64,000 bases of DNA from Hasllibacter sp963833115. Lineage in GTDB: Bacteria > Pseudomonadota > Alphaproteobacteria > Rhodobacterales > Rhodobacteraceae. A program made the translations under genes and the position numbers. Shown here piece by piece: positions 41,802 to 50,292 of the stretch (position 1 is its first letter; each line of letters begins with the position of its first letter). The stretch is taken from the NCBI GenBank assembly GCA_963833115.1, contig CAWHWS010000001.1:189968-253967 (forward strand), written 5' to 3'. The notes under the pieces were generated by a model that did not search any database, was not told the origin of the DNA, and saw only the letters and a list, made by a program, of their open reading frames with translations.

Positions 41802-42496
41802 GCCGGTCGGGCGGGCACGTTCAGGCCGGTCCGCACCGCCTCGCGCGCCAGGAAACGATCCAGATAGGGGGCGAGATTGGCCCGCTCGTCCCAACCGACG
41901 AGTTCCTTCGCGCCGTAGAACTCGAGCGCGCGCAGCCAGGGGGCGATGGCGATGTCGGCGATGGAATAGTCGCCGGCGACCCATTCGCGGCCCTCGAGGT
42001 GCCCGTCGAGGACGTTCAGCAGCCGCGTGGCCTCATCCACGTATCGCCGCCGGGGACGCTCGTCCTCCCACTCGGAGCCCGCGAACTTCACGAAGAACCC
42101 CATCTGGCCCAGCATCGGGCCGAGGCCGCCCATCTGCCACATCAGCCACTGGCGCACGTGATGGGCGTTCGCGCCGGAGCCGCCGAGCCGCCCGGTCTTC
42201 TCGGCGAGGTAGATCAGGATCGCGCCCGATTCCCAAAGGCCGAGGGGTGCGCCGTCCGGCCCGTCCGGGTCGATGATGGCCGGGATCTTGTTGTTGGGGT
42301 TGAGAGAGAGGAACTCGGGGCTCTTCACGTCCTCGTCCTTGAGGGTGACGAGATGCGCCTCGTAGGGCAGGCCGGTCTCCTCCAGCATGATCGAGGCCTT
42401 GACGCCGTTGGGCGTCGGGAAGGCGTAGAGCTGGATCACGGACGGGTCGGCGGCGGGCCATTTGCGGGTGATCCCGAAGGCGGAGAGGTCGGCCAT
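41798..42496 (-). CDS. Glutathione S-transferase (YghU/YfcG-like)
   Basis: 232 residues. N-terminal thioredoxin-like half: VIQLYAFPTPNGVKASIML, NPNNKIPAIIDPDG, LWESGAILIYLAEKTG; C-terminal helical half with QWLMWQMGGLGPMLGQMGFF and VAGDYSIADIAIAPWLRALE. TPNGVK replaces a classical Ser/Tyr start of the active site, as in the disulfide-bond oxidoreductases YfcG/YghU (Thr/Asn type). AAGGAG sits upstream of the ATG. Second GST in the window after 18464. Confidence 0.92.
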   Translation of the reverse strand: MADLSAFGITRKWPAADPSVIQLYAFPTPNGVKASIMLEETGLPYEAHLVTLKDEDVKSPEFLSLNPNNKIPAIIDPDGPDGAPLGLWESGAILIYLAEKTGRLGGSGANAHHVRQWLMWQMGGLGPMLGQMGFFVKFAGSEWEDERPRRRYVDEATRLLNVLDGHLEGREWVAGDYSIADIAIAPWLRALEFYGAKELVGWDERANLAPYLDRFLAREAVRTGLNVPARPA

Positions 42497-42636
42497 GCTT
42501 GCGCGCTCCTTGCTTGCGTCGGAGCCACACCTATGGCCCGGCCCCGGTCCCGAGAACCTCCCGAGGCCCTGCGGAATGGGGTAGGGGGGTGTGCGGCCAC
42601 GCACCCCGCCGGCCGCCGGATCACGGGACGGACGAC

Positions 42637-43029
42637 ATGCTGAACGAGTTCAAGGACTTCATCGCCAAGGGCAACGTGATGGACCTCGCGGTGGGGATCA
42701 TCATCGGCGCGGCCTTCACCGCCATCGTGAACAGCCTCGTGGAGGATCTCGTCAACCCGCTCATCGGGCTCTTCGTCGGCGGCATGGATTTCAGCGATCT
42801 GACGGTCGGGGTCGCGGACGCCCAGTTCCGCTACGGCGCCTTCGCCAACGCGGTGATCGAGTTCCTGATCATCGCCTTCGTGGTCTTCCTGCTGGTGAAG
42901 TTCGTCAACCGCATCAAGTCCATCGCCGAGAAGCCCGACGACGTGGCGCCGGAGGTCCAAACCGGGCCGTCCGAGAAGGACATCCTGATCGAGATCCGGG
43001 ATGGGCTGGCGGCGCGGCGGGACCTCTAG
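42637..43029 (+). CDS. mscL: Large-conductance mechanosensitive channel
   Basis: 130-residue homopentameric channel that opens under hypo-osmotic shock. N-terminal amphipathic FKDFIAKGNVMDLAVGIIIG, pore helix AAFTAIVNSLVEDLVNPLIG, second helix VIEFLIIAFVVFLLVKFVNR, and the C-terminal helix KDILIEIRDGLAARR. A possible promoter TTGCTT (42510), 16 nt, TATGGC (42532) lies 100 bp upstream. Confidence 0.97.
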   Translation: MLNEFKDFIAKGNVMDLAVGIIIGAAFTAIVNSLVEDLVNPLIGLFVGGMDFSDLTVGVADAQFRYGAFANAVIEFLIIAFVVFLLVKFVNRIKSIAEKPDDVAPEVQTGPSEKDILIEIRDGLAARRDL

Positions 43030-43128
43030 GGCCGGCCCGCGGCTCTGCGTCACTCGGTCCCGCGCGGTTGGCTTCGCGGCCGGTAAGGGCGATATCGGCG
43101 CCACGATCCATCGCCGACCGGAGCCGTC

Positions 43129-43638
43129 ATGACCCTGCGCCGCTTGTCCGCCCTCACCATCTGCGCGTCGCTCCTGGCGGGCGCAGCCTGGGCCGAGGGG
43201 CACCTGTCCGTCGACGCCGCCTTCCTGCGCGCCGCGCCGCCGAACGCCCCCGTGCTCGGCGGCTATGCGGTGATCACGAACGCCGGCCAGGAGGACGACA
43301 CGCTGATCGCCGCCGTCACGGAGGCCGCCGGGCGGGTCGAGCTGCACGAGATGATCCTCGAGGACGACGTGATGCGCATGCGCGAGGTCGCCGGCGGCAT
43401 CCCCGTGCCGGCCGGCGGCACGGTCGTCCTGCGGCCGGGCGGGCTGCACCTGATGCTGATGGCTCCGACCGGAGCGGCGGCGGTCGGCGAGACGCGGGAC
43501 GTCACCCTGACCTTCGCCTCGGGCGCGGAGATGACGGTCCCCTTCGCCGTGGCGCAGGTGCCGGAGATCGAGCTCGGCCTCGCCGCCGCAGGGGGCGGGG
43601 CGCACGGGGGGGCGATGGGCCATGAGTCCGATGGCTGA
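43129..43638 (+). CDS. Periplasmic copper chaperone PCuAC (DUF461)
   Basis: 169-residue exported protein with a signal peptide (RLSALTICASLLAGAAWA). Cu(I) ligands follow the H(M)x10Mx21HxM pattern: ELHEMILEDDVMRM and RPGGLHLMLM. It delivers copper toward the CuA site of cytochrome c oxidase, working with the SCO protein encoded next, whose start overlaps its end by 17 bp. The C-terminal GGGAHGGAMGHESDG adds His/Met residues that could bind extra copper. Confidence 0.92.
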   Translation: MTLRRLSALTICASLLAGAAWAEGHLSVDAAFLRAAPPNAPVLGGYAVITNAGQEDDTLIAAVTEAAGRVELHEMILEDDVMRMREVAGGIPVPAGGTVVLRPGGLHLMLMAPTGAAAVGETRDVTLTFASGAEMTVPFAVAQVPEIELGLAAAGGGAHGGAMGHESDG

Positions 43639-44224
43639 TCGCCGCCGGGTCGTCCTGTGGGGCGCGTTGGCGGTCGGCGCCATCGCGCTCGGGCTGGGCG
43701 CGCGCCTCTTCTACGACCGGATGGAGGACGGCGCGGTGGGCCTGGCCGATCTGGGCGGCGCGTTCGAGCTCGTGGACCATGACGGCGCGCCGATCACGCA
43801 GGCCGCGTTCGAAGGACAGCCCTCGGCGCTGTTCTTCGGGTTCACCCATTGCCCCGAGATCTGCCCCACGACGGTCTACGAGATCGAGACGTGGATGCAG
43901 GATCTCGGTCCCGACGCGGAGGAGTTCCGCGCGTTCTTCGTGACCATCGACCCGGAGCGCGACACGCCCGGCGTGCTCAAGGAGTACCTCGAGTACCAGA
44001 GCGACCGCGTGATGGGCGTCACCGGCCCGCCGCGGGACGTGCTGGCGATGGCCGACGACTGGCGCGTCTACTACAACCGCGTCCCCCTCGAGGAGGGGGA
44101 CTACACCATGGACCATACCAGCCTGGTGTATCTGCTCGACGAGGACGGGCAGTACGCCGACCTCATCCGCTACGGCGAGGAGCGCGAGAGCGCGGTCGCG
44201 AAGATCCGCGCGCTCCTCGACTGA
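43622..44224 (+). CDS. SCO1/SenC copper-binding thioredoxin-fold protein
   Basis: 200 residues, N-terminal membrane anchor (VVLWGALAVGAIALGLGARL) with the domain in the periplasm. The CxxxC motif is FTHCPEICPTTVYEIE and the copper-ligand His lies in TMDHTSLVYLLD; FVTIDPERDTPGVLKEYL is the family block. It helps assemble the CuA centre of cytochrome oxidase. Overlap with the PCuAC gene shows they are one unit. Confidence 0.95.
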   Translation: MSPMADRRRVVLWGALAVGAIALGLGARLFYDRMEDGAVGLADLGGAFELVDHDGAPITQAAFEGQPSALFFGFTHCPEICPTTVYEIETWMQDLGPDAEEFRAFFVTIDPERDTPGVLKEYLEYQSDRVMGVTGPPRDVLAMADDWRVYYNRVPLEEGDYTMDHTSLVYLLDEDGQYADLIRYGEERESAVAKIRALLD

Positions 44225-44269
44225 CCCGCGGGCGGCATGTCGGCGCGCGGGGGAGAGGTCGGACACGAA

Positions 44270-44297
44270 GAACCCCCGGGCGATGCCGCGGGGGTTC
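44270..44297. terminator. Bidirectional terminator between SCO gene and rpsU
   Basis: 9-bp perfect stem GAACCCCCG (44270-44278) with CGGGGGTTC (44289-44297). Read on the minus strand it is followed by TTCTTCGTGT, so it probably ends rpsU transcripts, and it lies 45 bp past the SCO stop on the plus strand. Confidence 0.65.
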
Positions 44298-44348
44298 ACG
44301 TGATGCATCACGTCTCGGGCGGGTGGCCCGCCGGAAATGCGCGGCGGA

Positions 44349-44555
44349 CTACATGAGCCCTTCGCGCTGAGCCTTCTTGCGAGCGAGCTTGCGTGCCCGG
44401 CGGATGGCCTCGGCCTTCTGGCGGGCCTTCTTCTCGGACGGCTTCTCGAAATGCTGCTTGAGCTTCATCTCGCGGAAGACGCCCTCGCGCTGGAGCTTCT
44501 TCTTCAGGGCCCGGAGGGCCTGATCGACGTTGTTGTCGCGAACGCTGACCTGCAT
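44349..44555 (-). CDS. rpsU: Ribosomal protein S21
   Basis: 68-residue small-subunit protein: QVSVRDNNVDQALRALKKKL and KAEAIRRARKLARKKAQREG. S21 helps base pairing of the anti-Shine-Dalgarno region. AAAGGTGG precedes the ATG. It lies next to COQ9 (divergent), a neighbourhood found in several alphaproteobacteria. Confidence 0.97.
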   Translation of the reverse strand: MQVSVRDNNVDQALRALKKKLQREGVFREMKLKQHFEKPSEKKARQKAEAIRRARKLARKKAQREGLM

Positions 44556-44610
44556 GTGGTTTTCACCACCTTTCTGGCTGGAGTGTCATGGGAAGATGCA
44601 GGAGGTGGCG

Positions 44611-44638
44611 ATATATGAGCGCCCCGCTAGCTTGTCCA
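44611..44638 (-). promoter_or_regulatory. Strong promoter for rpsU
   Basis: On the minus strand, TGGACA (44638-44633), 16-nt spacer, ATATAT (44616-44611), about 56 nt before the rpsU start. These are among the best consensus matches in the window, as expected for a ribosomal protein. Confidence 0.55.
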
Positions 44639-44669
44639 GCGCCCAAGCACCCGCCACCGGAGGCCCCCG

Positions 44670-45446
44670 ATGACCCCGCTGACCGACCGCCTGACCGACG
44701 CCGCCCTGCCGCATGTCCCGTTCGACGGGTGGTCCCCGGCGACGTTCCGGGCGGCCGTCGCCGATGCGGGGGCGACGGAGGGCGAGGCGCGGGCCGCGGC
44801 GCCGCGGGGGGCGGCGGACCTCGCGGTGCGCTTCCACGTGCGCGGCGACGAGGACATGGCCCACGCCCTGGCCGCCGAGGACCTGATGGCGCGCAAGATG
44901 CGCGACCGCATCGCGCTGGCCGTGCGCGCCCGGATCCAGGCGATCCCGGACAAGGAGGCCGTGCGCCGCGGCGCCGCGCTCTTCGCGATGCCGCACATGG
45001 CGGCCGACGGCGCGCGGCTGATGTGGAACACCGCGGACCGGATCTGGGAGGCGGCGGGGGACACCTCGGACGACGTCAACTGGTACACCAAGCGCGCGAC
45101 GCTGGCGGCGGTCTACGGCTCGACGGTGCTGTTCTGGCTCGGGGATGACAGCGCGGGCGCGCGCGACACCTGGGCCTTTCTCGACCGGCGGATCGACGGC
45201 ATCCTCCAGATCGAGCGCGCCAAGGGGTTCGTGCGCGGCAACCCGGTGCTCCGCACGCTGCTGGCCGGCCCGCTCTGGGCCGCGGGCAAGGTGCGCGCGC
45301 CCGCGCGGATGCCGCCGGTCGATCTTCCGGGCCACTGGGCGACGGCGGCGCCCGCGCCCGAGGCCGCCCCCCCCGCCGCCGCCCCGGGGGCCGCCGCGCC
45401 GACGCCGAGGCCGCCCGCGGGCGAGCCGCCTGCGGGCCCCGCGTGA
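44670..45446 (+). CDS. COQ9 family ubiquinone biosynthesis protein
   Basis: 258-residue lipid-binding TetR-like-fold protein needed in ubiquinone synthesis in mitochondria and alphaproteobacteria. VPFDGWSPATFRAAVADAG is the HTH-like start; RIQAIPDKEAVRRGAALFAM and TKRATLAAVYGSTVLFWLGD form the conserved COQ9 core. A Pro/Ala-rich tail (after about residue 225) is not part of the domain. GGAGG precedes ATG; its stop overlaps the next GTG. Confidence 0.92.
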   Translation: MTPLTDRLTDAALPHVPFDGWSPATFRAAVADAGATEGEARAAAPRGAADLAVRFHVRGDEDMAHALAAEDLMARKMRDRIALAVRARIQAIPDKEAVRRGAALFAMPHMAADGARLMWNTADRIWEAAGDTSDDVNWYTKRATLAAVYGSTVLFWLGDDSAGARDTWAFLDRRIDGILQIERAKGFVRGNPVLRTLLAGPLWAAGKVRAPARMPPVDLPGHWATAAPAPEAAPPAAAPGAAAPTPRPPAGEPPAGPA

Positions 45447-46435
45447 CCGCCCCGTTGCCGGACGACATGGCCATGGTCGAGATCGCCGCGCCCGGCGGTC
45501 CCGAGATGCTCCGCCCCGCGCGCCGCCCGGTGCCGCGCCCCGGCCATGGCGAGGTCCTGATCCGGGTGCGGCATGCCGGCGTGAACCGGCCGGACGTCCT
45601 CCAGCGGTCCGGCCTCTACGCCCCGCCGCCCGGGGCCTCGGACCTGCCCGGCCTGGAATGCGCGGGCGAGGTGGCGGCGCTGGGGCCGGGCGTGGCGGGC
45701 GTGGCGATCGGCGACGCGGTGTGCGCGCTCCTGCCGGGCGGGGGATACGCGCAATACGCCGCGACGCCCGCGGCGCATTGCCTGCCCGTGCCCGATGGCC
45801 TCACTCTCGCGGAGGCGGCGTGCCTGCCGGAGACGTGCTTCACCGTCTGGTCCAACGTCTTCGGGCGCGGCGGCCTGCTGGCGGGCGAGCGTTTCCTGGT
45901 GCACGGTGGCTCCTCCGGGATCGGCACCACCGCGATCCAGATCGCGCGGGCGCGGGGCGCGCGGGTGTTCGCGACCGCGGGGACGGACGCGAAGTGCCGG
46001 GCCTGCGAGGCGCTGGGCGCGGAGCGGGCGATCAACTACCGGAGCGCTGATTTCGTCGGCGAGATGCGCGCCGAGGGCGGCGCGGACGTGATCCTCGACA
46101 TGGTGGGCGGCGACTACGTCGCGCGGAACCTCGCGGCGCTGGCCGATGACGGTCGGCTCGTGCAGATCGCGTTCCTGGAGGGCGCCAGGGTCGAGGCGAA
46201 CCTCATGGCGCTGATGACCCGCCGCCTGACGATCACCGGCTCGACGCTGCGCCCGCAATCGACCCGGGCCAAGGCGCGGATCGCGGCGGACGTGGCGCGC
46301 GAGGTCTGGCCCCTCGTTCCGGGACGTCTCCGTCCGGTCATGGACGGCGCCTTCGCGCTGGCGGAGGCGGGCGCCGCGCACGCCCGGATGGAGACCTCGG
46401 AACATATCGGGAAGATTGTGCTAAACGTCGATTGA
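45443..46435 (+). CDS. NAD(P)H-quinone oxidoreductase, PIG3 family, GTG start
   Basis: 330-residue zinc-free medium-chain reductase. RVRHAGVNRPDVLQRSGLY, LPGLECAGEVAALGPGVAG, and the NADPH fold LVHGGSSGIGTTAIQIARARG are diagnostic for the PIG3/QOR branch. GTG start overlaps the COQ9 stop (GTGA), so both quinone-related genes are translated together. Physiological substrate (quinone or enal) is open. Confidence 0.92.
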   Translation: MTAPLPDDMAMVEIAAPGGPEMLRPARRPVPRPGHGEVLIRVRHAGVNRPDVLQRSGLYAPPPGASDLPGLECAGEVAALGPGVAGVAIGDAVCALLPGGGYAQYAATPAAHCLPVPDGLTLAEAACLPETCFTVWSNVFGRGGLLAGERFLVHGGSSGIGTTAIQIARARGARVFATAGTDAKCRACEALGAERAINYRSADFVGEMRAEGGADVILDMVGGDYVARNLAALADDGRLVQIAFLEGARVEANLMALMTRRLTITGSTLRPQSTRAKARIAADVAREVWPLVPGRLRPVMDGAFALAEAGAAHARMETSEHIGKIVLNVD

Positions 46436-46529
46436 TCTCCGTGCCTTAATCTCGCCGCGTTTTCGTCTTTCGTTAGGGACTTCGCGGCATACACCTCTCC
46501 GAGGCAAGGAAACGGCCGGGGGCGCTGAC

Positions 46530-46697
46530 ATGCACGATCACATGGACCATCAGATGACGGACCGGTTCGACGACGGGTATCCGCGCTCTCGCATCGCGGC
46601 CTGGGCCGAAAGCTCGCTCTGGCTCGTCGGCATGGGCGCGACCGCCTTCGGCGCGGCGCTGCTGGCCGAGTGGGCCCTGCTCGTCGCCCTTGGGTGA
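46530..46697 (+). CDS. Small single-helix membrane protein (55 aa)
   Basis: Short frame MHDHMDHQMTDRFDDG, then SRIAAWAESSLWLVGMGATA and FGAALLAEWALLVALG: a His/Asp-rich head and one or two hydrophobic segments. The ATG is only weakly served by GGGGG upstream. It ends 7 bp before the RNase T2 gene, which converges on it. Could be a genuine small membrane protein; not recognised. Confidence 0.5.
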   Translation: MHDHMDHQMTDRFDDGYPRSRIAAWAESSLWLVGMGATAFGAALLAEWALLVALG

Positions 46698-46703
46698 CGC
46701 GTC

Positions 46704-47348
46704 CTAGCGCACCGGGTCGAGCAGGGCGTCCTCGAGCGCGCAGTCCCGCAGCACGTCCGGGCCGCAGCGTCGCAGGCCCAGGGCCTTCGTCAGGCAGATG
46801 CGCGCCTCCATCACGCGGCCGTCGCGGCACGTCACGGTGATCATGTCGGGGGCGAGGCCCGGGTTCGCCTCCACGAAGGCCGCCTCCACCACCTTCGCCG
46901 GCAGCCTGACCGGCCTCCTCAGCTCCCGCAGGAGCGCGGGTCGCTCGATCGCCGCGTAGGCGGCGCGCGAGAGGGCGAGGTAACCCGGCCCGTCGAGCCC
47001 CGAGCACCGCCCGTGCTTGCGCCATTGGTGCCAGGCCAGCCCGCCCGAGCCCATGATGTCGACCATCTCGCCGGTCTCCCGGCGCGTCGGATCACGGCCC
47101 GCGCCGGTGCACCACGAGGGCCATCCGACCTCCCGTTGGGGCCAGAGCCCGTGGAGCGACCAGCCGAGGTCGCGACCGCATTGCGGGGCGCCGCGCGCGT
47201 CGCCCTCGACGGCGCACCAGGAGGGCGACCAGCTGAGCGCCAGGACGTAGTAGTCGAACGCGCCCGGCCGCTCGCCTTCCGCTCGGGCGGCGGTGGCGAG
47301 GACGATGGCGATCAGGATCGCCCCGAGGGCGCGGCGCGGCATGGTCAT
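46704..47348 (-). CDS. Ribonuclease T2, exported
   Basis: 214 residues with signal peptide (RALGAILIAIVLATAARA). Catalytic sites: HGLWPQ (CAS I) and WHQWRKHGRCSG (CAS II, normally ExxKHG with Glu; here WHQWRKHG), plus the cysteines of SPSWC and CSGL. A periplasmic or secreted RNase, as RNase I in E. coli. Start ATG 47348 follows GGGGAAGAG; a second ATG two codons on is possible. In CAS II the usual Glu seems replaced by Gln, which could lower activity. Confidence 0.9.
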   Translation of the reverse strand: MTMPRRALGAILIAIVLATAARAEGERPGAFDYYVLALSWSPSWCAVEGDARGAPQCGRDLGWSLHGLWPQREVGWPSWCTGAGRDPTRRETGEMVDIMGSGGLAWHQWRKHGRCSGLDGPGYLALSRAAYAAIERPALLRELRRPVRLPAKVVEAAFVEANPGLAPDMITVTCRDGRVMEARICLTKALGLRRCGPDVLRDCALEDALLDPVR

Positions 47349-47474
47349 CGCTCTCTTCCCCTTCGCGGCCCCCCGTTCTATATGCCCCGCCACTCCCCGA
47401 CAATCGAGGTCCGGCGCATCCCGCCACCCGGTTTCACCGGCGGGGCGGACATGCGTCAATCAAGGAGGCCCGAG

Positions 47475-48248
47475 ATGAGCAAACCGATCATGGCCAAGGC
47501 CACCGCCGTCTGGCTCTGCGACAACACCACGATCAGCTTCAGGCAGATCGCCGAGTTCTGCGGGCTGCACGACCTCGAGGTGCAGGGCATCGCCGACGGC
47601 GACGTGGCGCAGGGGGTCAAGGGGTTCGACCCGATCACCAACAAGCAGCTCACCCAGGACGAGATCGACCGTGCCGAGAAGGACCCGGCGCACAAGCTCA
47701 AGCTCCTGTTCAACCCGGCCTCCGCCGGCGAGGAGGTGCGCCGCGGGCCGCGCTACACCCCGCTCTCCAAGCGCCAGGACCGGCCGGCGGCGATCTTCTG
47801 GCTGGTGAAGTTCCACCCCGAGCTTGCGGACGCGCAGATCTCCAAGCTGGTCGGCACGACCAAGCCGACGATCCAGGCCATCCGCGAGCGCACGCATTGG
47901 AACATCTCCAACCTCGAGCCGATCGACCCCGTCGCGCTCGGCCTGTGCCGCCAATCGGAGCTCGACGCCGCCGTGCAGAAGGCGGCCGAGAAGAAGGCCC
48001 GGGAGGGCGGCGTCATGACCGATGACGAGCGCCGCCGCCTCGTCGGGGTGGAGCAGTCGCTCAGCGCCGATCCCGAGCCGCGGATCCCGTCCTCGATCGC
48101 GGGGCTGGAGACGTTCACCCTCTCGAACACCGGGGAGGAGCTCAAGGACGACGAGGAGGAGGACGACCGCGCGACGCCCGATGCGGACAGCGTCTTCGCG
48201 GGTTTCACCGGCGGCGACGAGCCCGCCGACGAGGACGCCAAGGACTAG
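47475..48248 (+). CDS. trcR: DUF1013 protein, cell-cycle regulator TrcR
   Basis: 257 residues: KATAVWLCDNTTISFRQIAE, FCGLHDLEVQGIADGDVAQG, DQPITNKQL-like GFDPITNKQLTQDEID, AAIFWLVKFHPELADAQISK, LVGTTKPTIQAIRERTHWN. The family is restricted largely to alphaproteobacteria and its members are annotated as TrcR, a transcription factor tied to the cell cycle. The C-terminus is acidic and disordered. GGAGG is 6 nt before ATG. Its last 4 bp overlap the SDR stop. Confidence 0.92.
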   Translation: MSKPIMAKATAVWLCDNTTISFRQIAEFCGLHDLEVQGIADGDVAQGVKGFDPITNKQLTQDEIDRAEKDPAHKLKLLFNPASAGEEVRRGPRYTPLSKRQDRPAAIFWLVKFHPELADAQISKLVGTTKPTIQAIRERTHWNISNLEPIDPVALGLCRQSELDAAVQKAAEKKAREGGVMTDDERRRLVGVEQSLSADPEPRIPSSIAGLETFTLSNTGEELKDDEEEDDRATPDADSVFAGFTGGDEPADEDAKD

Positions 48249-49069
48249 CGCGAGAGCAGCCGGTCCCGCGCCCGCGTGGTGAGGGTCCGGCGCATCGCTT
48301 CCGCCGCCCAGGTCGGCGCGGTCACCCGGTAGCGGGCCCGCGGGCGCCTCGCGTCCAGCGCGCGGACGAGGGCGCGCGTCACGGCCGAGGGTGGCAGCTC
48401 GCCGAGGTCGGGGCGCGTCTTCGGGCCGTAGAGCCGCCCGCGGAGGCGCTCGTAATCCGCCGACCGCGCCGATGCGTCGACGTCGATCCACCGCTCGAAA
48501 TGGGGGATCGAGTTCTCACGGATCCGGGTCGTGATCGGGCCGGGCTCGATGAGGATCACGTGCATGCCGGTGCCTCGCGTCTCCATCCGCAGCGCGTCGC
48601 TCAGGCCCTCCATCGCGTGCTTGGTCGCGACGTAGGCGCCCCGCAGCGGCATCGCCGTGAAGCCCAGGACCGAGGAGCAGTTCACGAGCCGGCCGTCGCC
48701 GGATGCGCGCAGCGCCGGGATCAGGCGCCGTGCGAGGTCGTGCACGCCGAAGAGGTTGGCCTCGAATATCTCGCGTAGGGCGGCGCGGGGCACGTCCTCG
48801 AGATAGCCCGGCAGGGCATGGGCCCCGTTGGCGAAGAGCGCGTCCAGCCGGCCATCCGTCCGGCGGATCGCCTCCGCGGCCCCGGCGGCGGTGCTCGCCT
48901 CGTCGGCCTGGTCGAGGGCGTAGGATTCGAAGCCTTCCGAGCGCAGGCGCTCGGCGTCGGCCTCGGCCCGGCAGGTCGCGAGGACCCGCCAGCCGCGGTG
49001 ACGCAGCGTGTGTGCCGCGTCGGCCCCGATCCCGGAGGAGCAGCCCGTGATCAGGATCGAGCGCGTCAT
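48245..49069 (-). CDS. Short-chain dehydrogenase/reductase
   Basis: 274-residue classical SDR: ILITGCSSGIGADAAHTL (TGxxxGIG), ANLFGVHDLARRLIPALR, NCSSVLG (catalytic Ser), YVATKHAMEG (YxxxK) and EPGPITTRI. Resembles oxidoreductases of the retinol/17-beta-HSD-like group by the TGCSSGIG start; substrate unknown. It is downstream of two SH3b genes on the same strand. Confidence 0.9.
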   Translation of the reverse strand: MTRSILITGCSSGIGADAAHTLRHRGWRVLATCRAEADAERLRSEGFESYALDQADEASTAAGAAEAIRRTDGRLDALFANGAHALPGYLEDVPRAALREIFEANLFGVHDLARRLIPALRASGDGRLVNCSSVLGFTAMPLRGAYVATKHAMEGLSDALRMETRGTGMHVILIEPGPITTRIRENSIPHFERWIDVDASARSADYERLRGRLYGPKTRPDLGELPPSAVTRALVRALDARRPRARYRVTAPTWAAEAMRRTLTTRARDRLLSR

Positions 49070-49088
49070 CGTGGCGCCCGGGAGATGG

Positions 49089-49538
49089 TCAGGCGCCCGT
49101 CAGCAGGCGGGCGGCCATCCAGCCCGTGCGCCCGTCCTCGGCGCGGACCCTGGCCCATCCCTCCGCCTCCTCGAGCACCTCGGTCCGGGCGCCGCGGCTC
49201 AGCGTGGCCAGCACGCCGTGCTGCGTGCCCGGCCCGGTGCGCATGTTCACGCGGCTGCCGGCGACCGCCCTGAGATCGCGCGCCGGGGCGGCGAGCGCGG
49301 CCGCGGCGGGCGCCGGGACGGCCGTGAGGATCGGCGCGTCGAAATCGGTCGAGGCGCGGGTGACGATCACCACCGGCATCGGCTCGCCTCGCGGCTGCGG
49401 GACCCGCGGCGCGACGGCCGGGGCGTCGATGACGGTCGCGGCCTCGGCCTCCGCCGCCCCGCCGAACTCGGTGCCGCCCGAGGCCTCGTAGAAGCCCCAG
49501 GCGAGGAGAAGGAAGGAAAGCGTGATGAAACGGGTCAT
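49089..49538 (-). CDS. Exported/membrane SH3b-domain protein 1
   Basis: 149 residues. One N-terminal hydrophobic helix (FITLSFLLLAWGFYE), a flexible Ala/Pro linker, then a bacterial SH3 domain: RVNMRTGPGTQHGVLATLSR, TEVLEEAEGWARVR, GRTGWMAARLL. SH3b domains usually contact peptidoglycan or peptides. It is a paralogue of the next upstream gene. 19 bp upstream of the SDR gene. The Shine-Dalgarno is weak (GGACC). Confidence 0.82.
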   Translation of the reverse strand: MTRFITLSFLLLAWGFYEASGGTEFGGAAEAEAATVIDAPAVAPRVPQPRGEPMPVVIVTRASTDFDAPILTAVPAPAAAALAAPARDLRAVAGSRVNMRTGPGTQHGVLATLSRGARTEVLEEAEGWARVRAEDGRTGWMAARLLTGA

Positions 49539-49672
49539 GGGCACGGTCCGATCTCTGGCGTCGCCACCCGGGCGGCGGCCAAGGGCCGGCCGCGTCGGCG
49601 GTCTGTTGCCGATCAAACGCGAGCGCGGGGAAAAGTTTCCCACGAGGACCGCGAATACCTTGCCAATCAGCG

Positions 49673-50170
49673 TTAACGCAGGAACCGGCTCGCCATCCAG
49701 CCGGTCGCGCCGTCCTCGGTCCGGACCTCGGACCAGTCGCCGTCCCGCAGCAGCACCTCCGCGCCCTGGCCTTCGACGAGCTGGCCGACGACGTCGAACC
49801 CGGTGCCGGGGCCGGCGCGAAGGTTGACGACGTTGCCGGTCACGGTGCGCAGATCCAGCGCCTCTCCGAGCGCGGCGTCGATGGACGCGTCGCTGACCGG
49901 AACCGCGGGCGCGGGCGGTCGGGGCGCGATGGAGTCCTCGGCGGCGGCGATCGCGCGGTCGAAGGCGGCGATGTCGACCTCGCGGATCTCGGGCTCCTCG
50001 GCCGTGATCTGCGTCAGGGGGGCGGGCTCGGGCAGGGCAGGAACCGCCGGAGCGGACGTCTCGGGCCGGGCGCGGGCGGTGCGCTCGGGCGGATCGAACT
50101 CGCCGCCGCCGCTCGCGAGCCAGAACGCGAGCGCCAGCGAGGCGAAGGCGACGATCAGGAAATAGGGCAT
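49673..50170 (-). CDS. Exported/membrane SH3b-domain protein 2
   Basis: 165 residues: hydrophobic N-terminus MPYFLIVAFASLALAFWLAS, linker with Pro/Ala, SH3b domain VVNLRAGPGTGFDVVGQLVE, AEVLLRDGDWSEVR, GATGWMASRFLR. Same architecture and same motifs as the gene at 49089, so a tandem duplication is likely. CGGAG precedes ATG 50170. It diverges from parC. Between the two SH3b genes (49539-49672) lies the palindrome GGGAAAAGTTTCCC. Confidence 0.82.
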   Translation of the reverse strand: MPYFLIVAFASLALAFWLASGGGEFDPPERTARARPETSAPAVPALPEPAPLTQITAEEPEIREVDIAAFDRAIAAAEDSIAPRPPAPAVPVSDASIDAALGEALDLRTVTGNVVNLRAGPGTGFDVVGQLVEGQGAEVLLRDGDWSEVRTEDGATGWMASRFLR

Positions 50171-50292
50171 GCGTCGCTCCGGTGGCGGGCATCCACCATG
50201 GCGCAAACCGACCGCGGCGCAAAGGCCGCGCCGCGCGGATGGCGGGCGTCCCGCGCGTTCCCTTCCGCGCGCCCGGGCGATAGGGGCGGGCC

